Part shown: positions 44,624 through 54,527 of the stretch, piece by piece
Numbering within the stretch: the stretch's first letter is position 1
Layout of the letters: the number at the start of each line of letters is the position of its first letter
Assembly (NCBI GenBank): GCA_028768525.1
Contig: CP054837.1
Coordinates: forward strand, 2,327,001-2,391,000
DNA from: Desulfobacter sp.
Lineage (GTDB): Bacteria; Desulfobacterota; Desulfobacteria; Desulfobacterales; Desulfobacteraceae
Length of the DNA stretch: 64,000 nucleotides
Direction: 5' to 3'
The notes under the pieces: generated by a model
Database searches by the model: none
Seen by the model: only the letters and a program-made list of their open reading frames with translations
Told to the model about the DNA's origin: nothing
Program-made: the position numbers and the translations under genes

Positions 44624-44661
44624 TTTCTTTAAATAAGCGTTCTATTGTTAATTTAACAATA
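44607..44661 (+). promoter_or_regulatory. Promoter with operator-like dyad for the methylenetetrahydrofolate reductase gene
   Basis: TTGACT (44607-44612) is followed after 17 bp by TAAATA (44630-44635). A perfect dyad, TATTGTTA-ATT-TAACAATA (44643-44661), covers the predicted transcription start, a position where a repressor could act. Confidence 0.45.
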
Positions 44662-44688
44662 CCCTAACCCCTTGCCAGGAGAAATAGC

Positions 44689-46185
44689 GTGCTCCGAATA
44701 TTCAGTGAAGAGTTAATGGACCCCAAAAACTTTGTGGTCACCCTTGAACTTGTGCCGGGCCGAGAATCCTTCGGCCGCAGCACGGACAGCCTTGTGGGCA
44801 TTGCAAGAGATGCCTTTGCAGACGGCAGGATATCAGCCGTTTCCATCACAGACAACCCCGGCGGGAACCCCTCCCTCTCCCCGGACGTGCTGGGATATGA
44901 AATATTCAAATACGGACTGGACGTCATTGTCCACTTTACCTGCCGGGACATGAACCGGGTGGGCATGGAGAGCCGGGCCCTGCAGCTGGCCCGCATGGGC
45001 ATGAAAAACCTGCTTTGTCTTACCGGCGACTACAGCGGCAAGGGCTTTGAAGGCCGGGGGGCACCTGTATTCGACCTGGACTCCGTGCTGCTCAGCCGTA
45101 TGATCAAGGGGCTGACCCACCGGCTTCTGGCCTCGGGAGACCCGGAACCCTTTTTCCAGGGCTGCGGGGTTTCGCCCTTTAAAACCCGCCGGTCCGAATG
45201 CATGGCCCAGTATAAAAAACTGGACAAAAAAATCGCGGCCGGCGCCGGTTTCGTCATCACCCAGCTGGGTTACGACATCAACAAATTCAGTGAACTGATC
45301 CGATACCACAAGGAAAAAAACAGCCATGTGCCGGTGATGGCTTCGGTTTACCTGCTCAGCCCGGGTGCGGCCAAGGCCATGAACATGGGCAAGGTCCCCG
45401 GCGCCTATGTTTCCGACACGCTCCTGGCCCAGATCCAGGAGGAATGGAAGGACAAAAAAGAGGGGATGAAGGCCGCCATCGAACGGGCCGCCCGTTTGGG
45501 AGTCGTCCTCAAGGGTTTCGGCTACCGGGGCATCCACATCGGCGGTATCCATAAAAGCTTTGATGCCGTGGGCGCCATCCTTAACCGGATGGAGGAAATC
45601 GAAGGGGAATGGCATCGGTATGTCTCCGATTTTTCCGACAAGGATAAAAACGCCTATTACTGGTACGACCAGATAAAGGAGACCCCCAATGGCGGCGGCA
45701 CCTCTCCCGGGATCAAAAAACAGGTGACGGAACATATACCATACCGTATGCTCAGTGCCGCCCACGGCCTCTTTTTTGAAAAAGAAAACATTCTGGCACC
45801 GGTGTACAGAAAATTTGCCCAGTTCCTGGACAACACAGACAAAACCTGGGTATTGAAACGCTGCCTGGAAGACCCCATGAAAATGAGCATGCTCTCCTGC
45901 CAGAGCTGCGGGGACTGCGGTATCCAGCACGCCGCCTTTATCTGTCCGGAATCCGGCTGTCCCAAACACACCAGGAACGGGCCCTGCGGCGGCTCCAAGG
46001 ACGGATTCTGCGAGGTATACCCCGATAAAAAGAAATGTATCTGGGTGAGGGCCTACGCCCGCCTGAACCATGCCGGCAAACTGGAAACCTTTCTGGAAGA
46101 CCGGGTGCCGCCCCGTAACTGGGAATTAAACAAGACCTCTTCCTGGGTGAATTTCCACCTCAACCGGGACCACCAGAAATCCTGA
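44689..46185 (+). CDS. metF-like: Methylenetetrahydrofolate reductase with C-terminal Cys-rich domain (MetF/MetV type)
   Basis: This 498-residue protein joins an N-terminal MTHFR-like barrel (about 1-310; VTLELVPGRES, VSITDNPGG) to a C-terminal Cys-rich MTHFR_C-type region (about 400-480; CQSCGDCGIQHAAFICPESGCPKHTRNGPCGG). The C-terminal part is known from Wood-Ljungdahl organisms, where it may bind iron-sulfur clusters or zinc. The reaction interconverts methylene- and methyl-tetrahydrofolate. It starts with GTG at 44689 behind AGGAG at seven bases. Transcription is probably monocistronic. Confidence 0.8.
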   Translation: MLRIFSEELMDPKNFVVTLELVPGRESFGRSTDSLVGIARDAFADGRISAVSITDNPGGNPSLSPDVLGYEIFKYGLDVIVHFTCRDMNRVGMESRALQLARMGMKNLLCLTGDYSGKGFEGRGAPVFDLDSVLLSRMIKGLTHRLLASGDPEPFFQGCGVSPFKTRRSECMAQYKKLDKKIAAGAGFVITQLGYDINKFSELIRYHKEKNSHVPVMASVYLLSPGAAKAMNMGKVPGAYVSDTLLAQIQEEWKDKKEGMKAAIERAARLGVVLKGFGYRGIHIGGIHKSFDAVGAILNRMEEIEGEWHRYVSDFSDKDKNAYYWYDQIKETPNGGGTSPGIKKQVTEHIPYRMLSAAHGLFFEKENILAPVYRKFAQFLDNTDKTWVLKRCLEDPMKMSMLSCQSCGDCGIQHAAFICPESGCPKHTRNGPCGGSKDGFCEVYPDKKKCIWVRAYARLNHAGKLETFLEDRVPPRNWELNKTSSWVNFHLNRDHQKS

Positions 46186-46196
46186 CCCCCCTCTTT

Positions 46197-46241
46197 CACC
46201 TCCTTTTCCGGCCGACGGCTTGAATACCGGGAAAGGAGGTG
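46197..46241 (+). terminator. Long hairpin terminator of the methylenetetrahydrofolate reductase gene
   Basis: Two 15-base arms (46197-46211, 46227-46241) pair with one G-U position and a 15-base loop. They lie 11 bp past the stop codon and are followed by GTATTTTAAATTT. Confidence 0.7.
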
Positions 46242-46320
46242 GTATTTTAAATTTACGGTAAACAATTCGTAACGGCTGGTGTATCGCCCCGTATCCATAA
46301 GATCACAGGGAGGGTTGACG

Positions 46321-46908
46321 ATGCTGTTCAATGTGTCAAAGCAAATGGTCATTTTCGGTTTTCTGCTTGCAGCCCTGGGGGCCACGGCACCTGCCGCAAC
46401 CGCCCGAGGCAGTTTCTTTGACTACCACGGCACCTCGATGTTCTACGGCCAGAGCCAATGGACCAATGTGGGTCCGGAGCCCGCCGAGAATTATGAATGG
46501 ACCTCGGTCAATTATCTCCTGGGCAAGGATCTGACCGGCTGGCTGGCCCTGGAAACCTGGCTGGGAGCGGGATTCCTGAATTCAGACCACCACGGCAACA
46601 CCCCCACGATTGAAGCCAGGATCATGGCCGATGCGCACTACGGATGCCTTTTCCTGAAGCTGGGATGGGGCGCAGCCCACCTTTTTGAAGACCAGAATCT
46701 GCCCGGCCTGGCCCCGTCAACCCTCCACACCATCATCTCCGGGTCGGCCGGGTTCAGGTTTCAATTTCGCCGCCGGGGAAACCCGCCCGTTGAATTGCGC
46801 CTGGGCTACGGGGTGGAACACATGTCCGCCCCCACCAAGGGGGGAGAAGACGGGGATGAAGGGTGGAATGCCGGGGGAATCAGAATTTGCCTTGCATGGC
46901 CATTCTGA
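46321..46908 (+). CDS. PagL-like outer-membrane lipid A deacylase/acyloxyacyl hydrolase
   Basis: This 195-residue protein has a signal peptide (about 1-28) and an outer-membrane beta-barrel pattern of alternating hydrophobic strands, ending in Phe. VEHMSAP near residue 166 matches the catalytic His-x-Ser of PagL, and the region around it is consistent with the DEGWN loop. PagL removes the 3-O acyl chain of lipid A. The identity of the third catalytic residue is uncertain. The start has AGGGAGGG upstream. Confidence 0.6.
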   Translation: MLFNVSKQMVIFGFLLAALGATAPAATARGSFFDYHGTSMFYGQSQWTNVGPEPAENYEWTSVNYLLGKDLTGWLALETWLGAGFLNSDHHGNTPTIEARIMADAHYGCLFLKLGWGAAHLFEDQNLPGLAPSTLHTIISGSAGFRFQFRRRGNPPVELRLGYGVEHMSAPTKGGEDGDEGWNAGGIRICLAWPF

Positions 46909-46912
46909 CGCA

Positions 46913-48430
46913 TCACCGCCCCCCGGAACCAGCCTTTTCAGAGGGCAGCAACAGACTCAGGCAAAGCCCCAGGACAGAGACGGCCGCGGTCACGGCAAAG
47001 GCGGCCCATACCCCGTCCAGCACTGCATTCTGAAGCAGTTCAAGGGTGGATTCCGGCAACAGGGCCCGAAATTCCGGCTGGAAAAGATGGGTCATGCTCT
47101 CCTTTAGCCGGCCGGCCATTTCAGCGGAAAGGCCGGCGCCGCCATTCTCAATGCCGCGGAACAACCGGAAGGTAACAACCCCTCCGCAAATCCCGACACC
47201 GATGGTCCCCCCCAGGGTCCGGGCGAACTGGTGCAGGGAAGTGGCCACGCCCAGATCCTTTGGCGGCACGCTGTTCTGGGAGATAAGCAGGGAGGAAAGG
47301 GTGATATAGCCCATGCCCAGGCCGACAACCATAAACACGAAAAAGCAGTAAAGCAGGTGGGTGTCACGGTGGAAGGTCAGACAGAGCCCCGTGCCCGCGG
47401 CCATGAGAAGACAGCCGGTGATATTGGCCTTTTTCAGGCCCACGGATTCCACCATCCGCCCCAGGATCAGGCCGCCCAGGGACCATCCCAGGCTCAAGGA
47501 AAGCATGGCATAGCCCACCACCATGGGGGTGCGGGCCATGGCGCCCTGGAGAAATAACGGGGCATAGGCAAACAGGGAAAACATGGAAAAACTGGCCCCA
47601 AGCGTCACGGCGTTGCCCAGGGCAAATCCCGGATACCTGAAGAAACGGAAATCCAGGAAAGGATCCTTTGCCCGGCCTTCGGCCAGGATGAATCCGCCCC
47701 CAAGCGTCACGGCAGCCGCCGCCAGAAAGATACCCAGGGGCGATCCCCAGGGCACTTCCCTCCCCCCTGTCATGATCAGGGTAAGCCCGGCCAGCACCGC
47801 CCCGGAAAAACAGGTAATTCCAGCCCAGTCCAGGTCGGCCCGACCCGGTTTTTCCCGGAATTCCCTGAAGAAAAAACCGATGCCGGCCATGGAAAGCACC
47901 CCCATGGGCAGATTGATATAAAATATCCAGGGCCAGGAAAAATAGGTCACGATGAATCCCCCCAGGGTGGGGCCGATCACCGAGGATATGCCCCAGACGG
48001 AACTTGCCAGAGAGAGGGTCTTGCCCCGCTGTCCGGGCAGGGCCACATCGGAAAGCACCACATAAACCAGGGCGAAAATCCCCCCGGCTCCGATGCCCTG
48101 GAATACCCGGGCCCCCACCAGGAATCCCATGGAAGGCGACAGCCCGGCGGCAAATGAGGCACCGGAAAAGATTACAATGGCCGTCATCATCAGGGATTTG
48201 GCCGAAAAAAGGTCGGAGAGTTTGCCGAATACCGGCAGGGAGACCGCCCGGGCCAGAAAATACGCAGAATAGACCCAGGCATAGAGGGAGAGCCCCCCTA
48301 ATTCTGCAATGATGGTGGGCATGGCCGCAGACATGACCAGGGCATCCAGCGCTCCGAGAAAGAGAGCCAGGAGGGCCGACCCGATAATCAGCCCGCGTTC
48401 CCTTGGACTCATATTCTCAGGTCCGGTCAC
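46913..48430 (-). CDS. MFS exporter, DHA2 (14-TM) family
   Basis: This 505-residue protein has fourteen hydrophobic segments and EmrB/QacA-type motifs: FLGALDALVMSAAMPTI in TM1, RAVSLPVFGKLSDLF, RVFQGIGAGGIFALVYVVLSD (motif C-like) and GLGMGYITLSS. The family expels drugs or metabolites with protons. It begins with GTG at 48430, overlapping the end of SbcC by GTGA and preceded by AAGGAAGG, so it is coupled to sbcC. An ATG at 48412 is an alternative start. Confidence 0.87.
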   Translation of the reverse strand: MTGPENMSPRERGLIIGSALLALFLGALDALVMSAAMPTIIAELGGLSLYAWVYSAYFLARAVSLPVFGKLSDLFSAKSLMMTAIVIFSGASFAAGLSPSMGFLVGARVFQGIGAGGIFALVYVVLSDVALPGQRGKTLSLASSVWGISSVIGPTLGGFIVTYFSWPWIFYINLPMGVLSMAGIGFFFREFREKPGRADLDWAGITCFSGAVLAGLTLIMTGGREVPWGSPLGIFLAAAAVTLGGGFILAEGRAKDPFLDFRFFRYPGFALGNAVTLGASFSMFSLFAYAPLFLQGAMARTPMVVGYAMLSLSLGWSLGGLILGRMVESVGLKKANITGCLLMAAGTGLCLTFHRDTHLLYCFFVFMVVGLGMGYITLSSLLISQNSVPPKDLGVATSLHQFARTLGGTIGVGICGGVVTFRLFRGIENGGAGLSAEMAGRLKESMTHLFQPEFRALLPESTLELLQNAVLDGVWAAFAVTAAVSVLGLCLSLLLPSEKAGSGGR

Positions 48431-51400
48431 GAGGCCTTCCTTTCAAATCGTTCATCCAGCCGGCTCACCCCCATACCGGTCCGGGGGCTGACTTCAATGC
48501 GCACGGCAATCCGCTCCTTCATGGCTTCCACATGGGAGATCACCCCGATCATCTTGCCCCCGGCATTGAGGCTGTCCAGGGCATCCAATGCCACATCCAG
48601 GGTTTCAGGATCCAGGGTTCCGAAGCCCTCATCCAGAAACAGGGAATCAATGGAGGTCCGGCTGGAGACCAGGTCTGACAATGCCAAAGCCAGGGAAAGA
48701 CTCACCAGGAAGCTCTCTCCGCCGGAAAGGGTTTTGGTATCCCGCACCGTATCGGCCTGCCAGGTGTCCACCACCTCCAGGCCCAGAACCTCGTCCTTTT
48801 TCTGGCACAGCAGATACCGCCCCTGCAGGCGTTCCAGCCGTTTATTGGCAAGATATAACAGATGATCCAGGGTCAGCCCCTGGGCGAATTTCCTGAATTT
48901 GTCCCCGTCCCTGGACCCGATGAGGCCGGAAAGCCGCATCCAGTTATCGTAAATGTCCTTCTGCCGGTCGACCTGTTCGAACAATTCGGCCTGGGCTTTC
49001 CGCCTGGCCTTATCCTGGCGGATCTTTTCCCCGATTTCACCCTGGCTGCGCACCAGTTCCTTGATGGCGGCATCCAATGCCTTTGCCTCGGCCGCCAGTT
49101 CTTCCCTGGATTTTAGTGTCAGGGCCAGGGCCCTGTGTTTTTCAAGATCCGATGCCGCACGGGCCTGGGTGGCCAGGGCGGCATCCATCTCCTTGGTCAG
49201 CCCCTGCTTCAGGCCCTCAAGCCGCTCCCGCTCGGTTTTATCCAAAAGTGCAGCCTTGAAATCCGTCTCAGTGTCAAAGCTGGATCCGGCCAGTCCGTCG
49301 CGCCAGGCCCGGGCCGCCTCTTTTTCCCGTTCCCCAAGGGCCTTGCCGGCCTTTTCCAGTGAGTCTTTTTTCCCAGCCAGACGGTTCACCTCATCCCCTG
49401 CCCGGTTCCGGGCCCCAATGGCATGGTTGAGAGCCTTTTCAGCCGCCTTCACCGCATTGGCGAATTTTTCCCGCTCCCGGGCCACCACCCGATCACCGAA
49501 ACGTGCCAAACGCTCCCGGGTCAGCCTGTCCAGAACAGCCCGGCCGGCCGCTTTTTTTTCTTTTACCGCCTCAGCCTGCCCCCGGACCAGATCCAATTCC
49601 TTTGCAGCCGGCCCCTCTTCCTCCCGGACAGCCGCCAGGGTTTCCTTTGCCTTGTCCCGGTCCGCCACTGCCCTTTGATAGGCGTCCCATAATTCCCCGT
49701 GGGCCCGGAGCCACTCGTCCTGGCCGCCGATCTCCGGCAAGGCCATTCCCCGAAGGCTCTGGGCCAGCTGCGCCTCGGCATCTTGGATTTCCCCGGCTGC
49801 CGCCTCTTTCTGCCGGCGGATCTCATCTGCCGCCAGGCCCAGCTGCTCTTTCTCCTTTTCCGCCATGGCCCGGTCATGGATCAGCACTTGCCGCATCTCC
49901 CTGCCCCTGTCCATCCGCTCCTGGCCGGCCTGCCGCTCCCGCTCCAGGCGGTTGAGTTCCTTCAGGGCTTTTTCCAGGTTGATAAAGGCCTCTTCCCGGC
50001 CATTGATCCATTCCCTTACCGCTTCCCCGTGGCCTATGTTCAGGCCGGTCCCCAGTTTTTCACCTAGGCGGTTCCAGTCGCTGACAACAGCGGCCAGGCT
50101 TTTTTCCATATCCGCCGTGTCCCGTCCCCTGCTTTCCAGGCCGGCCCGGGTGTCGGCCAGTACCCGGGAGGCCTTGTCCAGGTCTCTTTGGGTCTGTTCC
50201 AGTTCTTCTGCCCGTTTCTTCTTCCGCGCCTGGGTTCCGGAGGGGTCAATCCGTCCGTAGGCCTCAATGGCCGGATGCTCCGTGGCTCCGCAAAGGGGAC
50301 AGGCCGCACCTTTTTGCAGCCGCTCCCTGTGCTGGGAAAGGCTTGCGATGCGCTCTTCAAGCACCAGGGTCCGGTCCAATTCTTCCAGGTGGGTCCGGAT
50401 CTCTTTACGTATGCCTGTCAGTTTTTCCACCTCAGCCATTTCTTTTTCCAGGCGGACCTTTAAAAGGGCCTCTTCATTTCTCACCCGGTCCAGCGTTGCC
50501 CTCTCCTTTTCGTACTGCCGGGCCAGGGATTTGAGATCCGCCCGCAGGGGAGCGGCGCCGGCAAGCGCCCTGTATGCCCGGTCCAGTTCCCCGGGGTCGC
50601 GGCCGTCCAGAAGCGCCTCCGTCTCCCGGGCCAGGCCGGCGGCAGCATCGGCCAATTTCTGCAGCCCTGCGTCACAGGCCGCCCGGTCTTTCCCGTTTTT
50701 CTCCAGGGTATTTTCAACCGCCTGTTGGGACTCGGCATTCGCGGCTTGGGCTTCATCGGCCTTTTTTAAAACCACGGCCAGCCGGGCCCGCCTTTCAAAA
50801 AGCGTTTTCGCCAGGGGCAGAATTTCCCCCAGATGTTTATGGGTGCTGTTGGCCGCCAGGTAAGTGCCATACCGGTCCAATGCCGCCCTTGCGGCATGGC
50901 CCCTTCCCTCAATCTCCTTGCAGGTTTTTTCCAGGCCGGTCGCCTGGTTCTTCAACTCGTTATACAGATCTTCCAGCCTGCCGGCCTCCTGCCGTGCGCC
51001 TTCAATCTGCTGGTCCAGGGGAAGCACCTCTTCCGTGATCAGGGTTTCGTTTTTTTCCCTTTCCTCCCTTGCCGCATCCAGGGCTTTCCCGGCGGCTTCC
51101 CATTCCCTGTCCAGCCGTATCAACCGGCTCTGCAGGGTTTCCAGGGTCTGGGCGGCGTCAGCCAGATCCTTAGCATTTTCCTGCCGGTCCCCCAGGGCAT
51201 CCGCCAACCGGTCGAACAAGGGTTTGATTTCAAGGGCAGGCAGGGCATTGTCCAGGCGCTGCAGTTCGGTCTGGCCCGCTTCAAGGGCATGCTCCGCCGC
51301 CTCGACCCGCCGGGCGACATCCAGCACCTCTTTTTCCAGCTCCGCCTTCCGGTCCAGCCAGGCCCGATGGCTAAGAACCAGGTCCTGTTCCTTTTTCAGG

Positions 51401-52095
51401 TCCTCCTCCCGCACCCTGAATGCCTCAACCTCCTCAGCCAGTCGCTCCAGGTCATCCCCCGTGAGCAGTTCCACCACCCCGGCCTTGGCCTGGAGCATAT
51501 CCAACGGGATCTTTTCCGACTTGGTCCGTTCAAACACTGCCCGGGAAAGCTCGCCGTAAATTTCCGTGCCTGTGAGTTCCTCCAGCAACTCAGCCCGTTC
51601 ATTGGCATTGGCATTTAAAAAAGCGGCGAATCCCCCCTGGGCCAGAAGAATGGATTTGGTAAACCGGCCGAAATCCAGCCCGGTGATCGCCTTTACCTGA
51701 CGCATTTTTTCCTTGGTCTGTGAAGCGATAATGGTGCCGTCCCCCTTTGCCAGTTCCACCTGGGGGGGCTGGAGCCTGCCGTCGGGCTTGAGATTTGCCC
51801 GGCGCTGGGCCCAGAAAGCCCGGTAAGTCTGGCCCTGCACCTCAAACTCCACCTCGGCCAGGCAGTCCCCGGTGTGCCGGGTCATCAGCTCATTGGCGCC
51901 GGAAGAAACCTGGAGCCGGGGCGTCTGGTGGTAAAGGCCCAGGCAGAGGGCGTCCAGAATGGAGGTCTTTCCCGCCCCCGTCGGCCCGGTGATGGCAAAG
52001 AGGCCGTGGCCGGCGAATGCCGGGTCCCGGAAATCAATGGACCATTCCCCCTTCAGGGAGTTGATATTCTTAAACCTGAGTTTCAGAATTTTCAT
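48427..52095 (-). CDS. sbcC: SbcC nuclease subunit (SMC-like ATPase)
   Basis: This 1222-residue protein has an N-terminal P-loop GPTGAGKTSILDAL, two long coiled-coil arms around a Cys hook (CPLCG near residue 598) and a C-terminal Walker B/signature region (KTLSGGESFLVSLSLALAL, DEGFGTLD). Together with SbcD it forms an exonuclease/endonuclease that removes DNA hairpins and processes breaks. The start at 52095 overlaps the sbcD stop by ATGA. Confidence 0.95.
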   Translation of the reverse strand: MKILKLRFKNINSLKGEWSIDFRDPAFAGHGLFAITGPTGAGKTSILDALCLGLYHQTPRLQVSSGANELMTRHTGDCLAEVEFEVQGQTYRAFWAQRRANLKPDGRLQPPQVELAKGDGTIIASQTKEKMRQVKAITGLDFGRFTKSILLAQGGFAAFLNANANERAELLEELTGTEIYGELSRAVFERTKSEKIPLDMLQAKAGVVELLTGDDLERLAEEVEAFRVREEDLKKEQDLVLSHRAWLDRKAELEKEVLDVARRVEAAEHALEAGQTELQRLDNALPALEIKPLFDRLADALGDRQENAKDLADAAQTLETLQSRLIRLDREWEAAGKALDAAREEREKNETLITEEVLPLDQQIEGARQEAGRLEDLYNELKNQATGLEKTCKEIEGRGHAARAALDRYGTYLAANSTHKHLGEILPLAKTLFERRARLAVVLKKADEAQAANAESQQAVENTLEKNGKDRAACDAGLQKLADAAAGLARETEALLDGRDPGELDRAYRALAGAAPLRADLKSLARQYEKERATLDRVRNEEALLKVRLEKEMAEVEKLTGIRKEIRTHLEELDRTLVLEERIASLSQHRERLQKGAACPLCGATEHPAIEAYGRIDPSGTQARKKKRAEELEQTQRDLDKASRVLADTRAGLESRGRDTADMEKSLAAVVSDWNRLGEKLGTGLNIGHGEAVREWINGREEAFINLEKALKELNRLERERQAGQERMDRGREMRQVLIHDRAMAEKEKEQLGLAADEIRRQKEAAAGEIQDAEAQLAQSLRGMALPEIGGQDEWLRAHGELWDAYQRAVADRDKAKETLAAVREEEGPAAKELDLVRGQAEAVKEKKAAGRAVLDRLTRERLARFGDRVVAREREKFANAVKAAEKALNHAIGARNRAGDEVNRLAGKKDSLEKAGKALGEREKEAARAWRDGLAGSSFDTETDFKAALLDKTERERLEGLKQGLTKEMDAALATQARAASDLEKHRALALTLKSREELAAEAKALDAAIKELVRSQGEIGEKIRQDKARRKAQAELFEQVDRQKDIYDNWMRLSGLIGSRDGDKFRKFAQGLTLDHLLYLANKRLERLQGRYLLCQKKDEVLGLEVVDTWQADTVRDTKTLSGGESFLVSLSLALALSDLVSSRTSIDSLFLDEGFGTLDPETLDVALDALDSLNAGGKMIGVISHVEAMKERIAVRIEVSPRTGMGVSRLDERFERKAS

Positions 52096-53330
52096 TTCTC
52101 CGCCCCCCTGACCGTTTCCAGGATCTCGTCAAACAAGGTCTTCATGGCTGCCCTCTGCTCATGGGTTAAGTCCTCGTCTTCCAGGCGCCTGTCAAAGACC
52201 TCCTTGGGATTCAGCTCCTCCAGCCGCTCCTTCACCTCGGTTACCCGGCCCGGCCCGCCGTTTTTTCGTTTTCGCCGTATCCGCAGCAGTTCCAGCCCCC
52301 CTTCTTCCCCGAAAACCTCTCCAATCACCGCCTGGATCCGGTCCTGGAGATCCGTCAGATAATGGTCGGCGGAAACCTCGGCTTCCAGCCAGGCAGGGGA
52401 GAGGGTTCCCTTCCCCCCTCCGGCCTTCAGTGCCCGGATGCCGGCCTCTATATCCTCTAGGCTCCCCTTCAGGGTGGCCAGCGTCCGGAAGCAGGGCACG
52501 GCAACCGGTTCCACCGATTTAAGCCCGGTACTTTCAAAATCCACCTGGAGAATCTGCTTTTCCCCGGCCCCCTCATCGAAACTCAACGGAATGGGAGAGC
52601 CGGAGTACCGGATATGCGCCCTCCCCTTGATCCGCTGTCCCCGGTGGAGATGGCCAAGGGCAATATAATCGGCTTCAGGGAATCCGTCCGCCGGAAAGGC
52701 ATCCAGGGATCCGATATAAATATCCCGCACCGATTCCGACGACTTGCCCCCCACAACGGTGAGATGTCCCGTTGCCATCATTGGCAGGCCCTTTTCCGGA
52801 CACAATCTTTCAGCCGCCGCAGCCACCTGTCCGTACACCTCCCGGATGGCCCGGCCCACAGCCTGCTGCTTGTCCTGCCCCGACTGCCCCCCCAGGCTTT
52901 TGACCAGGTCACGGGGCCGCATAAAGGGCAGGGCACAGACCACAAGTCCGGGCTCCCCGTTGCGGTCTGTGAACAGCATCGCATGGTCCTGCGGATCATC
53001 AGAAATCCCTGCCACCACCCGGGTATTCAGGCAGGACAGGATGGAGCGGCCCTCGTTCAGGGTGGCGGCGGCATCGTGGTTCCCTCCCAGGATCAGGGCC
53101 TGCCGGCATCCCGTATTCTGAAGGGAAACAATAAATTCATTGTAAAGGGTTCGCGCATAGGAAGGGGGTGCTCCGGTATCGAAAATATCACCGGCCACCA
53201 CCAGGCCGTCGGCCCGGCGCTCCCTGATCTGCTCAATGAGCCAGTTCAGGAACGCCCGGTGCTCGGTTTCCCGGGTTCTGCCCATGAAATGCTGGCCCAG
53301 ATGCCAGTCAGAGGTATGAAGAATCCGCAT
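52092..53330 (-). CDS. sbcD: SbcD exonuclease subunit
   Basis: This 412-residue metallophosphoesterase carries MRILHTSDWHLGQHF, DGLVVAGDIFDTGAP and LGGNHDAAATL, the metal-binding phosphoesterase motifs. It gives the SbcCD complex its manganese-dependent nuclease. It is somewhat longer than the E. coli protein. It precedes sbcC with an ATGA overlap, which is the usual arrangement. Confidence 0.95.
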   Translation of the reverse strand: MRILHTSDWHLGQHFMGRTRETEHRAFLNWLIEQIRERRADGLVVAGDIFDTGAPPSYARTLYNEFIVSLQNTGCRQALILGGNHDAAATLNEGRSILSCLNTRVVAGISDDPQDHAMLFTDRNGEPGLVVCALPFMRPRDLVKSLGGQSGQDKQQAVGRAIREVYGQVAAAAERLCPEKGLPMMATGHLTVVGGKSSESVRDIYIGSLDAFPADGFPEADYIALGHLHRGQRIKGRAHIRYSGSPIPLSFDEGAGEKQILQVDFESTGLKSVEPVAVPCFRTLATLKGSLEDIEAGIRALKAGGGKGTLSPAWLEAEVSADHYLTDLQDRIQAVIGEVFGEEGGLELLRIRRKRKNGGPGRVTEVKERLEELNPKEVFDRRLEDEDLTHEQRAAMKTLFDEILETVRGAEK

Positions 53331-53419
53331 TCAATATCTTTCCATCTGGTTAAAATCAACGGTCGCAAGGATATAACCCAATCCGGACGGGGGCAACCTG
53401 AATCTGCCGGATATCAAAT

Positions 53420-54424
53420 TCAACTGCCCCCGGCCATATCATCGATGAGCATTTTGATATCGTTGACCTTGTTCCGGGTGGCGATATACCCCTCCTCAAT
53501 GGAGTGGCCCACCTGGTCGTAATCCAGCATCTTCAAATCCCCCAGCCGGGGGGTGATAAGAATATCCGGCGGGGTGACGGCAAAGTTCACCCGGGTGATC
53601 CGTTCCTGCATGATCTCAATGGCGGAATTGATCACCTGACGGGCACCGGGGGGCTTTGGCGGCTGGGCCTTTTTTTTGGCCTCAAACCGGTTCCTGATCA
53701 TCTTTTCGGCCGTTTCATATTGTTTGGCCAGGCTTCTTAAAAATTCGTTGCGCACCGTCACCTGCCCCTCCACGGGTACCGGTTCAACCATTCGGTGGCG
53801 CTTTCGGGAGACCAGCCTGGAATCCAGGTTTACCGCAATGACAATATCCGAGCCCATGGCCCGGGCCACCCCCACGGGCACCGGATCCACCACCCCGCCG
53901 TCAATGAGCCAGCGGCCCTTGTAAGGCACCGGGGCAAAGAGCCCGGGATAGGACATGGACGCCCTCAGGGCCGTCAGCAGATCCCCTGAATCCAGTACCA
54001 CGGGATCGCCGGACTCCATATCCACCGCCACCACTTTCAAGGGCAACTCCAGCTCTGAAAATGCCTTTTTATCCGTGTGCATGCAGAAAAGTTCCCTCAG
54101 TTTCTTATCCCCGTCCAGTAGCCCGGAACGGAGCAGGGTAAGATCGGAAAAGGAAAACATGCTCTCCCCGTCCATCTCCAGCACGTAATCCTTCAGGTTC
54201 TCCAGCCCGCCGCTGGCAAATACCGCCCCGATAAAGGCCCCCACACTGCATCCCGCCACCATGTGAATGGGAATCCCGCTGTCCTGAAGCGCCTCAATGG
54301 CCCCGATATGGGCCCATCCCCGGGACGCCCCGCTGCCCAGAACCAACCCCACTTTACAGCCGGGTGTTCTACCTTCCGTACCAGATCCTGTCTCAGATTC
54401 CGCCAACGCTGCTGACACTGCCAT
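53420..54424 (-). CDS. Patatin-like phospholipase
   Basis: This 334-residue protein has the patatin catalytic dyad: the oxyanion loop LGSGASRGWAHIG, the nucleophile GCSVGA and the aspartate DGGVVDPV. Patatin-like proteins hydrolyse acyl chains of phospholipids or related lipids. It resembles the RssA/YchK group. The start at 54424 is set by AGGAG seven bases upstream; a longer frame starts at 54445. It is transcribed toward sbcD, 90 bp away. Confidence 0.87.
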   Translation of the reverse strand: MAVSAALAESETGSGTEGRTPGCKVGLVLGSGASRGWAHIGAIEALQDSGIPIHMVAGCSVGAFIGAVFASGGLENLKDYVLEMDGESMFSFSDLTLLRSGLLDGDKKLRELFCMHTDKKAFSELELPLKVVAVDMESGDPVVLDSGDLLTALRASMSYPGLFAPVPYKGRWLIDGGVVDPVPVGVARAMGSDIVIAVNLDSRLVSRKRHRMVEPVPVEGQVTVRNEFLRSLAKQYETAEKMIRNRFEAKKKAQPPKPPGARQVINSAIEIMQERITRVNFAVTPPDILITPRLGDLKMLDYDQVGHSIEEGYIATRNKVNDIKMLIDDMAGGS

Positions 54425-54527
54425 TAGATTTCTCCTGTAAACCAATTAAATGCCGTCATCTGACGCTCAGAATATAACGCTGAAACAAAGAAGGCAAGGC
54501 ATCTGCCGCAACAGGCCGGCGGTGAAC

